From Symsagittifera roscoffensis (Eukaryota; Xenacoelomorpha; Acoela; Convolutidae), in the NCBI RefSeq assembly GCF_963678635.1, contig NC_087070.1:45987467-46051466 (forward strand): a DNA stretch of 64,000 nt, given 5' to 3'. Below, piece after piece: positions 1-13,800 of this stretch. The notes under the pieces are model-generated. The model saw nothing but the letters and a program-made list of their open reading frames with translations. It ran no database searches and was not told the DNA's origin. Each line of letters begins with the position of its first letter. Position 1 is the stretch's first letter. The translations under genes were made by a program, and so were the position numbers.

Positions 1-300
1 TTTTCGCGGTTTGCCTTTTGATTTTTAATTAAGTTCAGTTCATATCCTTTGGTTGAAGGCAAACTCCTCTATCGAACAGCACAAGTGCAAAGGTCACAAA
101 AAACGTGATCGTTTTCCCATTTTGAAGTTAAATTTTAATATCCAGATTTCTCAGTGGAATGAAATCTTTGTCTTTTGATACACGTTTCTCAAATTGGGTT
201 GTTATCAAAAAAATATATCAATTATAACGTCGAAATTTTTTCAAACAGTTTTTTCTGTTAACTGTGCAATGAAATATTGTTAAACATTTGATTTAGATTT
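1..300 (+). repeat. Dispersed repeat R2, copy
   Basis: This stretch contains blocks that recur through the window: a 'ttcgcggtttg' stretch, an 'actatcgaacagc' type block, a 'gtgatcg' block and a 'ctcaaattgggtt' block. Other copies start near 4,150, 6,280, 14,840, 15,540, 24,140, 33,700, 36,700 and 40,900. No ORF is carried. It looks like an old non-autonomous interspersed element; the class is unknown. Confidence 0.6.
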
Positions 301-319
301 CTATTGGCCAAATTCAGTG

Positions 320-660
320 TCATCATGCGCAGTGTCATATTACGAATTTCACTTTTTGTTGACTCAAGTCGCAAATATTTGTGCTCATTTATTTGGCTCC
401 TTTGCAGCAATAGCCTTATATCTGGTTTACTTTTGTTGCATTAGCATTATCTTTTTATCTGGTTAATTGGTGGCTAGTATTTGATGATTATGAAGTGACC
501 AGGCGCAGACGTTAGGACGTGAGACTCCTAATCTAGATCGGGTTTCGTTTCCGGTACATATTAGGGTTTTAATTTTCTTTTCCTTTTTTGACCTTTTAGG
601 GCTACTTTTTACCGTTTTCTAGCTTGTCTTTGAGGATGCAGATTCGCTTCTGTGTTTAAT
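320..660 (+). repeat. tRNA-derived SINE-like repeat R1, copy
   Basis: A tRNA-like section around 500-560 (gcgcagacgttaggacgtg, then gagactcctaatct) is followed by a tail block ('cagattcgcttctgtgt'). Both parts recur near 8,790, 10,910, 37,170 and 40,790. The rest of 660-1,673 shows no gene; one more tail block is visible near 1,410-1,440. Confidence 0.55.
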
Positions 661-1673
661 TTTTTGTAATCCAAATCCCGGCTGAAAGGTTTTCATATGA
701 TATCATACTTTACTCCCAATGAGCTTTCTTGAGGTAGTCAAGGTCAAGAAAAAAACACCCAGCACAAGAGTAAAATAATATTTATAAACATTTAGTTCGA
801 TTAGCTAGGTTTGACTGGAGTTTCTTTATACCTCCCGCAACGGATATCTGTTATAGTGTCTGAGTTTGAGTCCAAACAATTGTTTTTTTTTTGTTGTGCA
901 AGTTTGGAGTGGTATACTAAAAACTGTTTTGTGAATGCGAGTGTGATTTGCTATAAACTTTCAAAAGACGAGCCGTCAGAGCATAATTAGGGCTACATAG
1001 CAATAATTAGACAACCGCGTATTCATACTTGTCGTTGTCACTGAGTAGACAAATCTCATTTTAACCAATAAGAATTGAGACGAGAAAAAGTAACATGCGC
1101 AAGAATAACTAGTAATTAATCTTGCGTACGTTTTTTCATATCGATTCTTGTTGATTAATAGAGTGTCTTCTATTCGCTGACGAGTATGAATACCTGATTG
1201 ACTTTTTATAGACCGCACTCCATGATTAGAGTTGCTACACCAGCAGAGCTTTTGTCATAGTCCAAGGTCACTATGCTTTACTCAGTGCATATTAACTCAG
1301 AGGTCGGAGTATTGATGTCGAATACCAGTGTTTCCCGGTTTTCTTAAGAATTGTTTTATTGATTTTTTAGGCAGCTTATTTCCCCATCATGTAGCAGCAT
1401 TTTGTCGCTTGTGTATGTGAAGTGAAAGTTTACATCTGTGTCTGAAATTGAGGTTGTATTCTGGAATCAATAATTGGTTTATTGTCAAGGCAACTTCTGC
1501 TTCGTTTTGGTTTCTCGAGTTAAACCTCAAGAGCCCTATTGCTCATCAGTTTTTTAATGCAAGGTTTTTGTGTTTTTTAAAGGAGGTAAAAAAGCTTCGA
1601 AAAATGAAAGAACTATTTTTTTCAAACTGATCTTTAAATGCTGAAAAAATGTGTTTTTTTTTTGCATTTCAAG

Positions 1674-1808
1674 CTGCACCGGAGAATAATTCGTGCCGCT
1701 GAAAGTGCGGAATGCAGAGAGTTAAAAGTTAGATTCGAAGATGCAGTGAAAGATGGCGACGCATTCCTGGAAAAGACATTCAAGGAAAATTTTAATTCCA
1801 AGTGCAAG
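1674..1808 (+). CDS. Exon A1: two-cysteine helical module
   Basis: 135 nt, 45 residues, phase 0/0. The acceptor follows a long T-tract (tttgcatttcaag) and the donor is aag|gtaata. Thirteen residues precede the first Cys (ending ESAEC) and 29 residues separate the two Cys. It belongs to a subtype with A2 and A3 (R-x-A-x-S-x-E-C start). It is the first array exon visible in the window; more may lie upstream. Confidence 0.72.
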
Positions 1809-4800
1809 GTAATAATTCTAGCGATTAGCAAGTGATTTATAATCGTTAATATTTTATGAGTCAGTGTTTTGACAGTTAGAATTTTTTTACAAACTATTTT
1901 TGTCTCGGACAAAATTTTTCCTGCGCAATTTTGAAGTGTTATGATTTAAAACAGGATGAATTCTGATTTAAGAACAACCAAGACGCTGTGTGATATAACG
2001 CGTCCACATTTTCGATAAAATAGTAAAAAAAAATTGCATTTATATAGCGTAGATTTTGAAATATACGTAGTTACGTCTATTTTTGTAGCAACCGTAGAAG
2101 TTATCGATAAACCATCTAAAACCTTAAGCATTATGGATTCAATGAAATTAAAACATTTTGAAATTCCCCAAATCTTATATTCATAAATTTCTCAGAAAGC
2201 AATCAGAAATGTTAAATTATACAGATCAAGCGATGCAGGTTGGCACAATTGAGTGATAAAAAAATACTCCCCGTGGTTTGCCTTGCAATCAGGGGCGGAT
2301 CTAGGATTTTTTCGAGGAGGGGGCGGATTTTCAAAAAATGTTTGAAAATTTTGTCGACCTTTTTTGCGAAATTTTGACCGACCGAATTGATTTTTCGAGC
2401 TCTCCCTAAGAACGTTTTAGTCCCTGTTTTGGCCAAACTTTCTGCGCCGCAGGCAAAATTTTGAAAAACAGTCCAAAAAAGGCGTTTTTAGGCACTTTTT
2501 GGAAAATTTTGACCAGAAAAATCGCGTTTTTTCGGCGCGCGCTCCCCCCTCAAAGTTAGTATATATTGGCGCCTTTAGAAAATTTTTATGGTCGGTCGGC
2601 CAAAAATGGATTTCTTAAAAAGTACCGAAGGGGGATCCTTTGGGTCGGCAGGGGGTCGAATCCCTGAGGGGGGGGGGGGCGTTCGCCCCCCCCCCCCCCT
2701 AAATCTGCCCCTGCTTGCAATATTATTATTGTCAGAGGCGGATCTAGGATTTTCTCGAGGGGGATTTTCAAAAAGTTTATCGACTTTTTTTTATTTCGAT
2801 CTAATTGATTTTCCGAGTTCTTAAAATTTTTCTATAATAAAGTCCCTATTTTGACCAATATGTCTGCACCCTAGGCTAAACTTTGAAAAACAGCGTTTGC
2901 GTTTTCAGGCACTTTATGGAAAGTTTTGATTTAAAAATTGCGTTTTTTTTTTGGTGCGCGCTTCCCCCTCAAAATTAGTATATATTGGCGCCCAATGCGC
3001 CTCTTGAAAGATTTGAGGGCCTTTCAGCCAAAAATGGGTATCTACAAAGGGATACTACAAAGGATGGACCCTTCGGGTCGGCAGGGGGTCGAATCCCTGA
3101 GAAAGCTACGACTTGCCCCCCCCCCCCCCCAAAAAAAAAAACCTCTACTGCTCATTGTCATCATGAAAATATCTTTTCTAGTAGCTCTGCTCATTAACAA
3201 TTTCCAAATTTGCTGCTCAACCAGGTTCAATTTCCGCAAAAACTACGGCATTTAACTGGGCTTTTTTTTATTGCTTTTTTGACATTTTCAGATCAATCGA
3301 AGGGAATAAAAGCCTAAAGAGCTGAGAATCTTCGTGTATACAATCGGTATACAACTTCGTGTATATAACTTCGAAACAATCTGTAAATTATAAGTACAGC
3401 AATTTTGCAAGAAGAATGGGAAAATAGTAATATCTGCAGAACGCGTGACAATTGCTTCCAATGAGATTAGTTGGAAAAATGTATTTTTTTAGTTGAAAGT
3501 TCGACATTGGCTTTCAATGTGGGGAGTTATTTTTTGCACAACACGAATAAAAGAGCTCGTAGAACTGATAATTTTCATCCAATAGTTTATCCAGCGGTAG
3601 CACAGAATTAGAGCAGGGGCACACTGCTATAATTTTGCCAGAACTAGTCTTGGTTTGAAATTTAATTTTTTTTGTACTGAATTGTAGTTCAGAGTATTTC
3701 GAATATTGAACTTCGTTGTTGATTCAAGTATAGCTAAAGGAATTTTAAGCAAGTTGCAGCTTTCTGAAACACTCGAACTTTCATCAACTTGTACCGTAAT
3801 ACAAAAACCTGATGAAAGTTGGAAGTGTTTCAGAAAGCTGCAACTTGCTTAAAATTCCTTTAGCTAGAACTATAAGAGTTGTTCAGAATATAATTAGAAC
3901 TGTTGCGTTTCCGATCATAGAATCTCACCTGGGTCGGGAGGTACTTTTGCAGCTGCGTGATTGACTTGCAGTGTGGCTGACAGGATTTCTTAAGGCATTT
4001 CCGGCTTGGTCTTTTTTTGGGTCTGTATGCACTCGCTCGCAAAGTTGGGTCTGTTTATCTGTTCAGCAGGTTTTTTAAAAGTCGATGAACGTTTTGAAGA
4101 CTGATTTAGGTCATGATGATTTTTTTCAAGAAAGTCATAAAATTTCACGATCTTATTTGATTTTTCGCGGTTTGATTTTTGATTTACTTTTAACTTGAGT
4201 TCATTTCCTTTCTTAACCTCAACTATCGAGCAAAATTTAAAGATCACAAAAAACCTGATCGATTTCTAGTTTCGAAAATTGAACTCAGTTTGGTTTCTGT
4301 CTTATATGAAACTAACACAATACTTGAATCAACAACTCAAGTTACTTTTAGATGCAGTCAATAGTAACAAACTGACTAACTTTAAGTTTTTACAGAATCC
4401 CAGAGAAGAACTCAGGATAAAGCTATCAGATTATCGTTTCAACTTCATACATATTGACTGAAAATTGATATGGTTTTAACAGAATTATTAGACAATTTTC
4501 TGCCAAAAAAGAAATCAAGAATAAAATTTGAAAAAGTATGGGTAGATAACACCATTAAAAACCTAATATAAAAGAAACCTAGAATTTAGCAACTATCTTG
4601 CAAAGTGAAAACTTCCATAAACCGTGAAAGATATAATGAGCAAGCAAAAAAGTTGAGCATCTGATACGGGTCAAGAGAAGATCACACTATGAATTTGAGA
4701 GAGAGGCTAAAACCAATTGCAGGGAATTTTTCAATCAAGTCAATGTTTTAGTCGGTAAAAGTAAACCAAAAGTTAAATACGAAGTTATCGATGAATTAGA

Positions 4801-7800
4801 AGTCGAAAGCTTCAATATTTGTTTTTTTATTCATAGGAGAAAAGTTAGCAGCGTAGCCTAGAAGTGAGGACAAATTTTTTAACAATATTTTTAAGGCCGG
4901 TTGAAAAGGCTAAAATTTTTGAGATCAAATTGTAAAATCAAAATATAGTAAAGTTGTTTCAATTTGAATTATGATTTCTTAAAATCAATAATTAACCAAA
5001 TTGCCCCTGTGCGGGAAGAGTTTTGAAAAAGTCTATTTCCTAGCGTTTCTGAAATCTGGAAACATAAAGACTATTAATAAGGAAAGAACTAAACAAAAAT
5101 GAGAAAATTGCAGACCGATTTCTTTACTTCCCGCTTTGGTAAAGTAGTTGAAAAACTAATATACAATAGAATAAACCAGTTCTTTTGAGAATCACAACAT
5201 TCTACAGATTACATAATTTGGCTTCAGACAAAATCAAATTTCAATTGATGCCGTACTGTCCCTTATCGAAACGGTTTAACTTGAGTGGGATAATCAAAAG
5301 AAATCAACACAATGTACTTTTCTTGATTTGTAAAAAAGCTTTCGAAATGGTCGACCATATATAGTTTCTTGACAAATGTTACTCTCATGGACTGCGTGGT
5401 CCCAATTTTGAACTTCGGATATCATATCTTAAAAACGTGTCACACTCTTTGCGTATCTTAGTAATAATCAATAAAAAATCATCAACAAAAATATCTAAAG
5501 GTGTGCCGCATGGCTCAGTTTTAGTCCTTTCCTTTTCATTGTCTTCATAAATGATTTATCATCAGGTCAACAGAACAGGTTTTTTATGCTGATATCACTG
5601 CAATCTAAGTACAAGTGACTCATTAACTCAGGAGCATCAAACAGCACTAAAAGAAACTGAAATTTGGCTGAACGAAAACATTCTAAACCTGAATACCAAT
5701 CACTAAAATAAAAACAGAAAAGGGTTTTTGAAGCGGGAAAGAATCTAAGTGATATTGAAAACACGAAATGCTTAAGGTACTTAGAAATAACCAAAGTCAA
5801 TGTTTTGTTTTGTTACTCACGTTTCGGTTCTCTTTAGCGTAAATTTAATATTTTTCTGTAAGCGTAAATTCGACTCAATAAGATTCGGCACAACTTTCAG
5901 AACCAAGAACTCACTGCATAAAAGAATAAAACTGCACTGTTACACTGTTTTAACTATGGAGTACTCTGGGATGAGTTTTTCCAGTAAATGTCCGAATCAG
6001 CCTAGAAGTGAAAAAATCATTTTTCTTAGATAACTTCTTTTTAAACAATGAAGATCTATTGAACATAATATACAGCGAGGAAATTTAATGCAACATCTCA
6101 ACAGGTTATATTTCATACTTCCTTTTGTTTTTCTTTTCTTAATAAAGCTCGTACCTTTTTGAGTTTTGGTAGGTTCCGATGAAAATCGGAGCTGGGAAAT
6201 TGAGAAAACATGCGATATTATAACAATCATTTCTGGTATACTAGTCTGTAAACAGTTTATTGTGATTTATTATTAATTATTAAGAGTAATGAACGTAGTG
6301 ACGACTCCTATATAGGTCTTGCTTATTTTTTTTCAGGAAAAAGTCTAACAATATTGATGCACTTAGGTATAATGCACTTTTGAGTTCAATTGAAATTCAT
6401 CTGCTGAAAGTGACGTAAATACTAATTGGAAGGGGCGCGAAAAAACGTGAACGATTTCTAATGGCGAAAGTGGAATTTATTTTTAAGATTTCCCAGCGAA
6501 ATAAAAACTTTACCGATTGATCCAGTTTTCTCAAGTTGGGTTCATGTTATCATCTCATATCTTTCATGAATGTTTTCTCTTGCTTTCCTTTGAATGGTCG
6601 GCCTTTTTGTTGCTCCAATTGAAGCGGTAGCCCCTGTATGCAGATTAAAAGCGGTAGCCCCTGCCTGTTGCACGGAATTAAAATCCTCTTTCTCAACAAT
6701 CTTCTACTATTTAGGCTTGTTGTATGTTACTAAAGCTGCTCTTTCATAGCTTGGATTGTATCTTTGCCCATAAACCTTCGCCACGTTTTTTCAGTTTCAT
6801 TTCGTGTTGTTTTTTTGTCAACTGAGGAGCCTAACATGTGGATATTTCCTGAGATCTCTAGGTGAGATTTAGATTTTTTGTTGCCTGTTGACCATCTGTT
6901 GTATTTTGGCGTAATTCGTGATTCAGTGCAGATTAGTCTGCGTAAAAAAGTTCTGTTTCGGTTCAGTTTTCCAAGTTAATGCATCGAAATGAATTTTTTC
7001 TAAGATAGTCAAGTCAGTGATAGTGATAGAGGGTAGTGTCTGAAAACAATCGAATAGGCGGAATTTATTTATTTACATTTCGGTCAAATGAGTGAATCTT
7101 ATTGAAGGTTGTTCGTAATAACTAAAATTGTTCCGACTTTTGAAGTGCGGAATTTTTATGCTTGTCGGTCTTTTTTATTCAGTCAATTTACTCCTTAACT
7201 AAGCTTTTTGACGAAGGTTTTTTATCTGATTTATATTGTTTTCTGGAGCTCAAATTCAAAAAGATTTTTCACTTGTGATCGTTTTTCGTAAATATACAGG
7301 GGTTTTAAAATTGCTAATTGGGCCAATTTGGGATACTTAACGCGCAATTTTTGCGTTCTTGTAACATGTGTAACCGGCAGATTAATGCATTCCAAACTGA
7401 ATACAAGTCATTGGTATTATTATTAGGATACGAGACGCTAAATACAACCCTGTGTTATTTCTCTACACTGACGGAAAAAATGCAAAAAAAAGTTTTAAAT
7501 TGGCCGTATAACGCAGTAAGAACATTCAGGGCTTCGTCCTGATGTACGAGCAGTCTTGTTTGAATTATAATTCTTGTTGCCGGAGAAAGAGCTGAATTAA
7601 TAAACGATCAACAAGACTGCTCCGCGTATATGAAGCCCTGATTGTTTCGACCACTTTTTAAGACCAATTTAACAGTTTATTTTTGGTTGAAAAATTGATA
7701 AAATAATTGAAAATATATTAAAAACTGAAAGAGTTTTTATTTCTTCAATTTATCCCCGGCTCGCTAATGTAAACTAGAAAGGGACGTATTTAGCGTCTTT

Positions 7801-10800
7801 ATTCTAATAATAGGAGTAAATGCCTTGACTCAATTAAATTTAGAACGCATTAACCCGCTGCTTACGCGTGCTGTAAAAATGGAGTATATCGCGCGGTAAT
7901 TATCTCAAACTGGCTAAACAAGCAATTTTCAAACCCCCACATCTTCATGAAAAATGATCACAGGTAAAATAAATTTTCAAATTTAGGCTCATTCCTTCAA
8001 AAATGCTTTGTTAAAAAGTCGAAAATTGAGTGAATAAAAAACCACCCAAGCAAAGATATTCGACACTTTCTTCGAAAATTGGCACAGCAAGTATATTTCT
8101 TGACCTCTGAAAGTCCTCATAGAAAAATGATAGAGAACTTTTGCAGGAGGTTAAGCGTACTGAACGTGACGCTAAGAGCGACGAATGTGAACAACTAGAA
8201 AAAGAACTGGAAGACGCTAAAGCCAGAAACAAGCCTGAGTTTATGCTGCAGATGATAGAGGATAAAATACAGACTGACTGTGTGGAGGTTGGTAGTCATA
8301 GGTTGTGAATGTTTCTTTATCCACCCTTGCGAAGCTAGTGTATTAGTACGAACCTTTTTTTCCAAACTGAGTCGCAATTATTGGTGCGGCAATTTTATGG
8401 CGCGGCACCCCAATAATGGTGGGGCATCTTTCAGCTTTTTGATAGCATGTGCTGGGAAATTCGAATGATAATAAGATAACACAGTTGATGCATTTTTAAT
8501 TCATCAAATAAACCGAAAAAAAAACAACATAATAATAATGAAAACTCAATTTCAGACATTTTCTAACTCAATATATCTCCCAATTTTTTTAATGCATAAT
8601 TTATACATAATGTGGCTTTATGTTTTGCGATTTGTTACATGCAAAGTTTGTGTGGATGCCTTCAATTTGTTATATTCCGAATTATTAATGCAAAATTAAG
8701 TATTTGTATTTGGTGCTGAATCGCATTGGCAATTTGTTAGCATATGTAGCTGCTTTATTTGTGACTTGTGCTTGTCGGTTGTTAAGCTTGAGTGGCTGAA
8801 AGGATAGTGCGTGAGACTCTAAATCTCTTGATTGCAGTAGGTCGCAGATTCGAATCCGAGTAACCGAGTTTTGGTTAATTCGAGGCTTATTCCGAAAGTT
8901 TATCCGTATCATGTTTGCTGAATTTTTTGTCTACCAAAAGAGGGGCGTTGAGAACTTCTTTCAGAAAGCACGTATGCTCTTCAAAGTTGCGTTTGTGTTT
9001 GGATCCAGTTACCACATTTCATGAACTATAATGGCTTTTTGGCGTGTTTTTTTTTGGAATCAGCTTGGTGCAAAATAGGTATAGTAGAATACTTCTTGAT
9101 CACGTCGGTTTGTGACTTGCTCAATTTGGCAACAAGTGTTAAGGAGTATTATCCCAAGAGATAATTTCAAACGCCTGATTGAATTTCACGAACCGAACAC
9201 AAGGCAGTAGAATCGATGTAGATAGCAAAATAGAAAGGTTTAATATGGAACAAAGAAAGCCTAAAAAACTCTCCAGCTGAGTCTCATAGATCGACATCTC
9301 GGTTTTAATCATACTAGTATGTCTAATTACCAGCGTCGACGGAAGTTTTTAGTAAGACAGCTAACGTCTTTTAGTGTTTCTAGATTTCATCGGTTAACGT
9401 GTTTTTCGAAGAGAAACGATGTCACATATTAGAGGGTCTTATGTTTTTGTTTGTTTTTCTGCTAAAACTCAAACGTTCTTCTCTCGTTGGCTTTAATTGG
9501 CAAAACATCTTGTCTTTCTGCAATATATGGCGTATACCATATTGCAAATTTAAGTATACCATATTGCGAATTGCAAATTTCGGCGCAGAAAGTTTGTCAG
9601 GGGTTTAAACCAGAAATAAGTATTGCTGCTTCGTTTAAGTAGCTAGTGAATTCGAGGTGGTGCTGATTGTAGCTTTCAAATTGTTGGTTGTCTTTTTTGT
9701 TCATTTGAGCAGCAACAATTTTCGTTTCTTTTTAAATGTGGACTACAAGTTGCGGTTAAATAATCGATAAAGCATTTTTTATGTTTTGCAAATCAGGGCA
9801 GAATTTCAATTGCTGGTGCAGCGTAATTTTTTAAAAATATTTACAGTAAGATGTTAAGTTTCATATAACAATTTAAAAAATTTTAAAGTATTTGTTATTC
9901 TTTTTGCTTCGTCATTGTTTTTTTTTGCTGTGTGTCATGGTGATTGCAACTTCGCTTCTGTATTTATATTAATGCTTTGGCTTCTTCTTACGCTTGCAGC
10001 TAACCCACTTGTACGCTAGAGTAATACTGTGTGGTCTAAATCTCTCACTGGTTTGATTGATTGCAATTAATTGGCATTTTTTTATTAATGTTTTCAAAGC
10101 ATTTGAAAGGTTTCAGAATGTATAGCTTGATTCCGATTCCATTGGGCATAACTTGACTTGAATAATCGAATAAAGGTTGCTTTATGGAATATTGTTTCGA
10201 AGCTTAGATATTTTATTTTTTAAAAAGCTCTTAACTTTGGACAGGAGTATGAGCGACTTAAACGTACTGCGAAAAGCGAGGAGTGTTTGGCGCTGGAAAA
10301 GGAACTGGCAGATGCCGAGGCAACTGGAAAAACCTTCCTTGTTCAAATTCTGAAAGAGAACATAAAGACCACTTGTACCGAGGTAAACATAAAGCTATCT
10401 GCTCTCAACTAACGAAATATAACACAAGCGTATGGTATAGCCTTTTTTCAAGCGAAGTGAAGTGACGCTTTAGCGCAAAGAAAGTTTATGCGTAATATTT
10501 GAGCAGATTTCGGCACTTTTTTATAGCTGCCTGATATCTAAGAGAAAGTATGCGTGCATGTAGCTTAGATAGTCTTTGTGGCCAACTGGTTGAGTAAAGA
10601 ACCTCTTTGAAGGTACGGTTTAGTTCCCGTTGTCTCCGCGGCATTCCCGCTTTTTAAGTTTACTTTTAAGGCATGTTTTTTGGTTTTTTAGAGCTTCTGT
10701 TCGCCTTTTGAGTGTAAAAAACGATGTTAATAAGTGGCACTTCTTACTCAGGCGGAGCCTTGTAGTAAATTACGAATTCCGCATTTTTCTAATGCAAATA

Positions 10801-13800
10801 AAAGCCTCATTTATTGGTGGCACTTTTGCAGCTGAAACATTATCTGGTTTAGTTTTGCTGTATAACATTAAATCACTGTATCTGGTTGTTTGGTGGTTAG
10901 TGTTTATAGGTAGTTAAGTGCCATTGGCGCAGATGCTAGGACGTGGTAATCCAGCAGATAGCAGATTTTTATTAGTTTCATCTTTTTCACTTCTTGACCC
11001 TTTTCCGTTTTGTTTTGCTTGTTTGAGACGAAGTTAAAGCTTCGCCTTTGTGTATAGGTCGTGATGAATTATCGGGAAAATTTCCCAAAAATTGCTCGTC
11101 ATTTGTTTTGTTTACACATCGAGCGCAGTGTCATATTTAGAACTCCTCTTGTTTCCAAACTAACTCACCAATATAACTGCTCATTTTGGTAACTTTTTTG
11201 TTAGTATTGGTAGTTTAATAGCATGTTTTCTCAATTTTTAGTGACTAGCGTTTGGTTTCTGTAAGTTTCAGTGGCTCAGGTCTGTGTGGTAGTAGACTTC
11301 AGTAGTTGGGTGTCCGAAGACGGAGGTTCGAATCACGTAGAGGACATTGTTCCTACCATTTCGGGTACCAAGGTTTCTTTGTATTCGGGTGTGTTTTAGT
11401 TTTTTTTTCACGGAAAATCAGGTACCAAAAAAATCATCGGACTGGGTTGGGCATTATATCATATTAAAGCCCTTTCAGTCGTGATTGAAACCACATTCAA
11501 AAATTCCCGAAACTTTCTAGTGTCGAGAAAAACCGGTGTGAAATTTTTGATTTTTCGAAAATTCGAGCGAGTAAAGCAAGCGATCAGGCTTACAACAGCT
11601 GAAATGCCTAATTTATTACCTTAAAACTTAATTTCAAGCAGGTAAAATTAGTTTTTGGAGTTTTTTTAGCTTCATTTTGGGAAACAAAAAATTCAAAAAC
11701 TTCGACTTTGCATCAAGACAGTTCAGTAAAGGTCATAGCTCAGGGGTTACCTCCCGTATCAATCTGTTGAGCAAGTTGAGATGCTTTTCCTCGATGAGTT
11801 TCAGCTCTTTCTTCAAGTCTGAGTGACATATTTGGTAGCTGTTGAAATATCTGCTGAGTGCGTATGGAATGTTGCACAATCATCAATGACTTTGGTCAAT
11901 GAGTAATGACTTTTTACTTAGGTCAATCAGTTATGCGCCAAATTTTGGTCCCTTTATAAAGCTTTCAAGCAAAGTCTGCTAAAAGACCCAAACTTCACTT
12001 TGGTAATGAAAGTAACGGAATATTTGTGCTCAGGGTGGGTTTTTTCTTCAGACAAATTTCGACTTTTTACCTAGCCATTTTTGGCGGAATTTTTAAATAT
12101 TACTCAAAAGCTGTTGTTGTCCTGAGCTTAAATTTGAAAAGATATTTCACCTGTAATCAATTTTCGTAAAGTTATACGGGTTTAAAGATTGGCATTTTTG
12201 GCCAATTTGGGACAATTGACGAGCGATATGTTTCGCGCGTAAGCGGAGATTTAAACCGTCTTAGAAATGGTTCCAAATTGGTTGAAGAAAGGATTTGTAA
12301 CTAGGAGTGAAATCTATTACTTTGTACTTATGGCGTGGGTGGATGATTTTCGCAAAAATCTCAAACTAAAAACAATTCATTTTTTTTTTCATTTAATTTT
12401 TCATGTTATTACTCTTCACAATCAATGCGCCTTAAATCGTCCGAAACTGACTGATTTTATCTTTTGTTTCTTTCTAATTTATGAATAGGTAATTCTGAGT
12501 GGCTCGCAGAATTTTCGCGCATTCGGTCCTTCGTGCTTGATGGATTCACTCTACCAGGACATATGCGGTCCAAACATTTCCATTAGTTTGTGCCACTAGC
12601 ACTCACGTATTTGTTTGCTTTGGAGTTAACTACTAGCGGCCTTATCAAGATACAATTTATGGGGCGAAAGCTGCCAAAAGTTTTTGTTTGGGGCAAAATG
12701 TGTGAATACCTTGCAAAATGTGAAAATGTGTAAGTCAAATCGGAAATTTTAGCAGAAAGAAATTTTTCTAGACAAGAGAAAATGGACGCGAAGGTTTTTT
12801 CTCATCATTTTTGTCTAATGTCTAATGAGAAAAAAAAACGTGGATTTCAATTTTTTTTTCGTTATGTAGTGTTAGTTTAAATCAGCACTGTTCGAGCGAC
12901 AAAAAGATGGAATGTTGGAAAATGTTCATTAAATCAGTTTCATTTAAAGTTTCCAAAACTGACAGATTTGTTAGCCTATTTGTTCAAATTCTGAAGTCTG
13001 CTAAGCTAGCATAATTTTTTAGGCCTTTCGTTCTTATGGTATGAGAAATTCTACTTATAAAGAAGTCAGTAAGTCTGAGTGGTATGTTTAGGACTCTAGT
13101 GAGTCGGGTGGTTCAGGCGCTGCATGTGCTAAGCAGCAAGAAGATCTAGACAAGGCTATGAGACAAGGAGTAGAAGACTATCTTCTAGATGTTCTAAGAC
13201 GGGCTCTACTTGACTGTAAAGCACACAATACTGAGGTTAGATCAAACAATAGAATGATATATATTGAAGTTTTATTACAGTTATAAAAACTAATCAAATA
13301 GCGAAGTTTGATGTTCCATTACGTCACGCAGTGTTGAGGACTCGAACGGATGTCTCAAGAATGCTAGTATGAGCTCTTTTAGTTTCAGTATCTCAATCGG
13401 TAGACCAAATTGTCTCGACCTAAATTGGTTAAAGAGATTGATATACCAGTTTGCTGTAATTGGTTGTTGTTACCATGAGCAGGCTGCAAATATTGCCGTG
13501 AGAATGAGGCTGAGACCGTTTTAGTCTATGATCCGAGACTCCTGTGTCTTGAAACGATGAAAGTGCTTTGAATTATTCAAATAGCTTTTGTTATTTTTTG
13601 TTGATGTTTTTTTACGTTACGTATCATTTTGGACCTGCCGACGTTTTGAATAGACGTACTGGAATTTCAGGAAGTTGAATCATCTGTTTTTCAAAGCAAT
13701 CATCGGCCGGGAATCGAACCAGAAGTTCATTTAATGCGAGACTAGTTATGGAAAAACTTGATTTTAAACTGGAAGTGCTCGTTAGGGCTATATGGAATGA

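Larger units (their letters stand above)
1809..8146 (+). other. Large intron between A1 and A2, filled with transposon remnants
   Basis: This 6.3-kb intron holds two hAT-like MITEs, a foldback, an R2 copy near 4,150-4,300, a LINE remnant, another R2 copy near 6,280-6,560 and a small inverted repeat near 7,528-7,640. I found no further A-type exon in it. Confidence 0.6.

Noticed and set aside
11265-11345. tRNA gene
   Set aside because: Box A and box B resemble a tRNA promoter but the arms do not pair into a cloverleaf; treated as a SINE head. The same applies to 8,790, 23,820, 37,170 and 40,790.
11750-11850. Minus-strand helix-like frame (CHSDLKKELKLIEEKHL) followed by gtaacc, resembling an inverted A module
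   Set aside because: Only one cysteine, no convincing acceptor, and antisense to the gene; coiled-coil-like composition could be chance. Worth noting only if an inverted module is found elsewhere.
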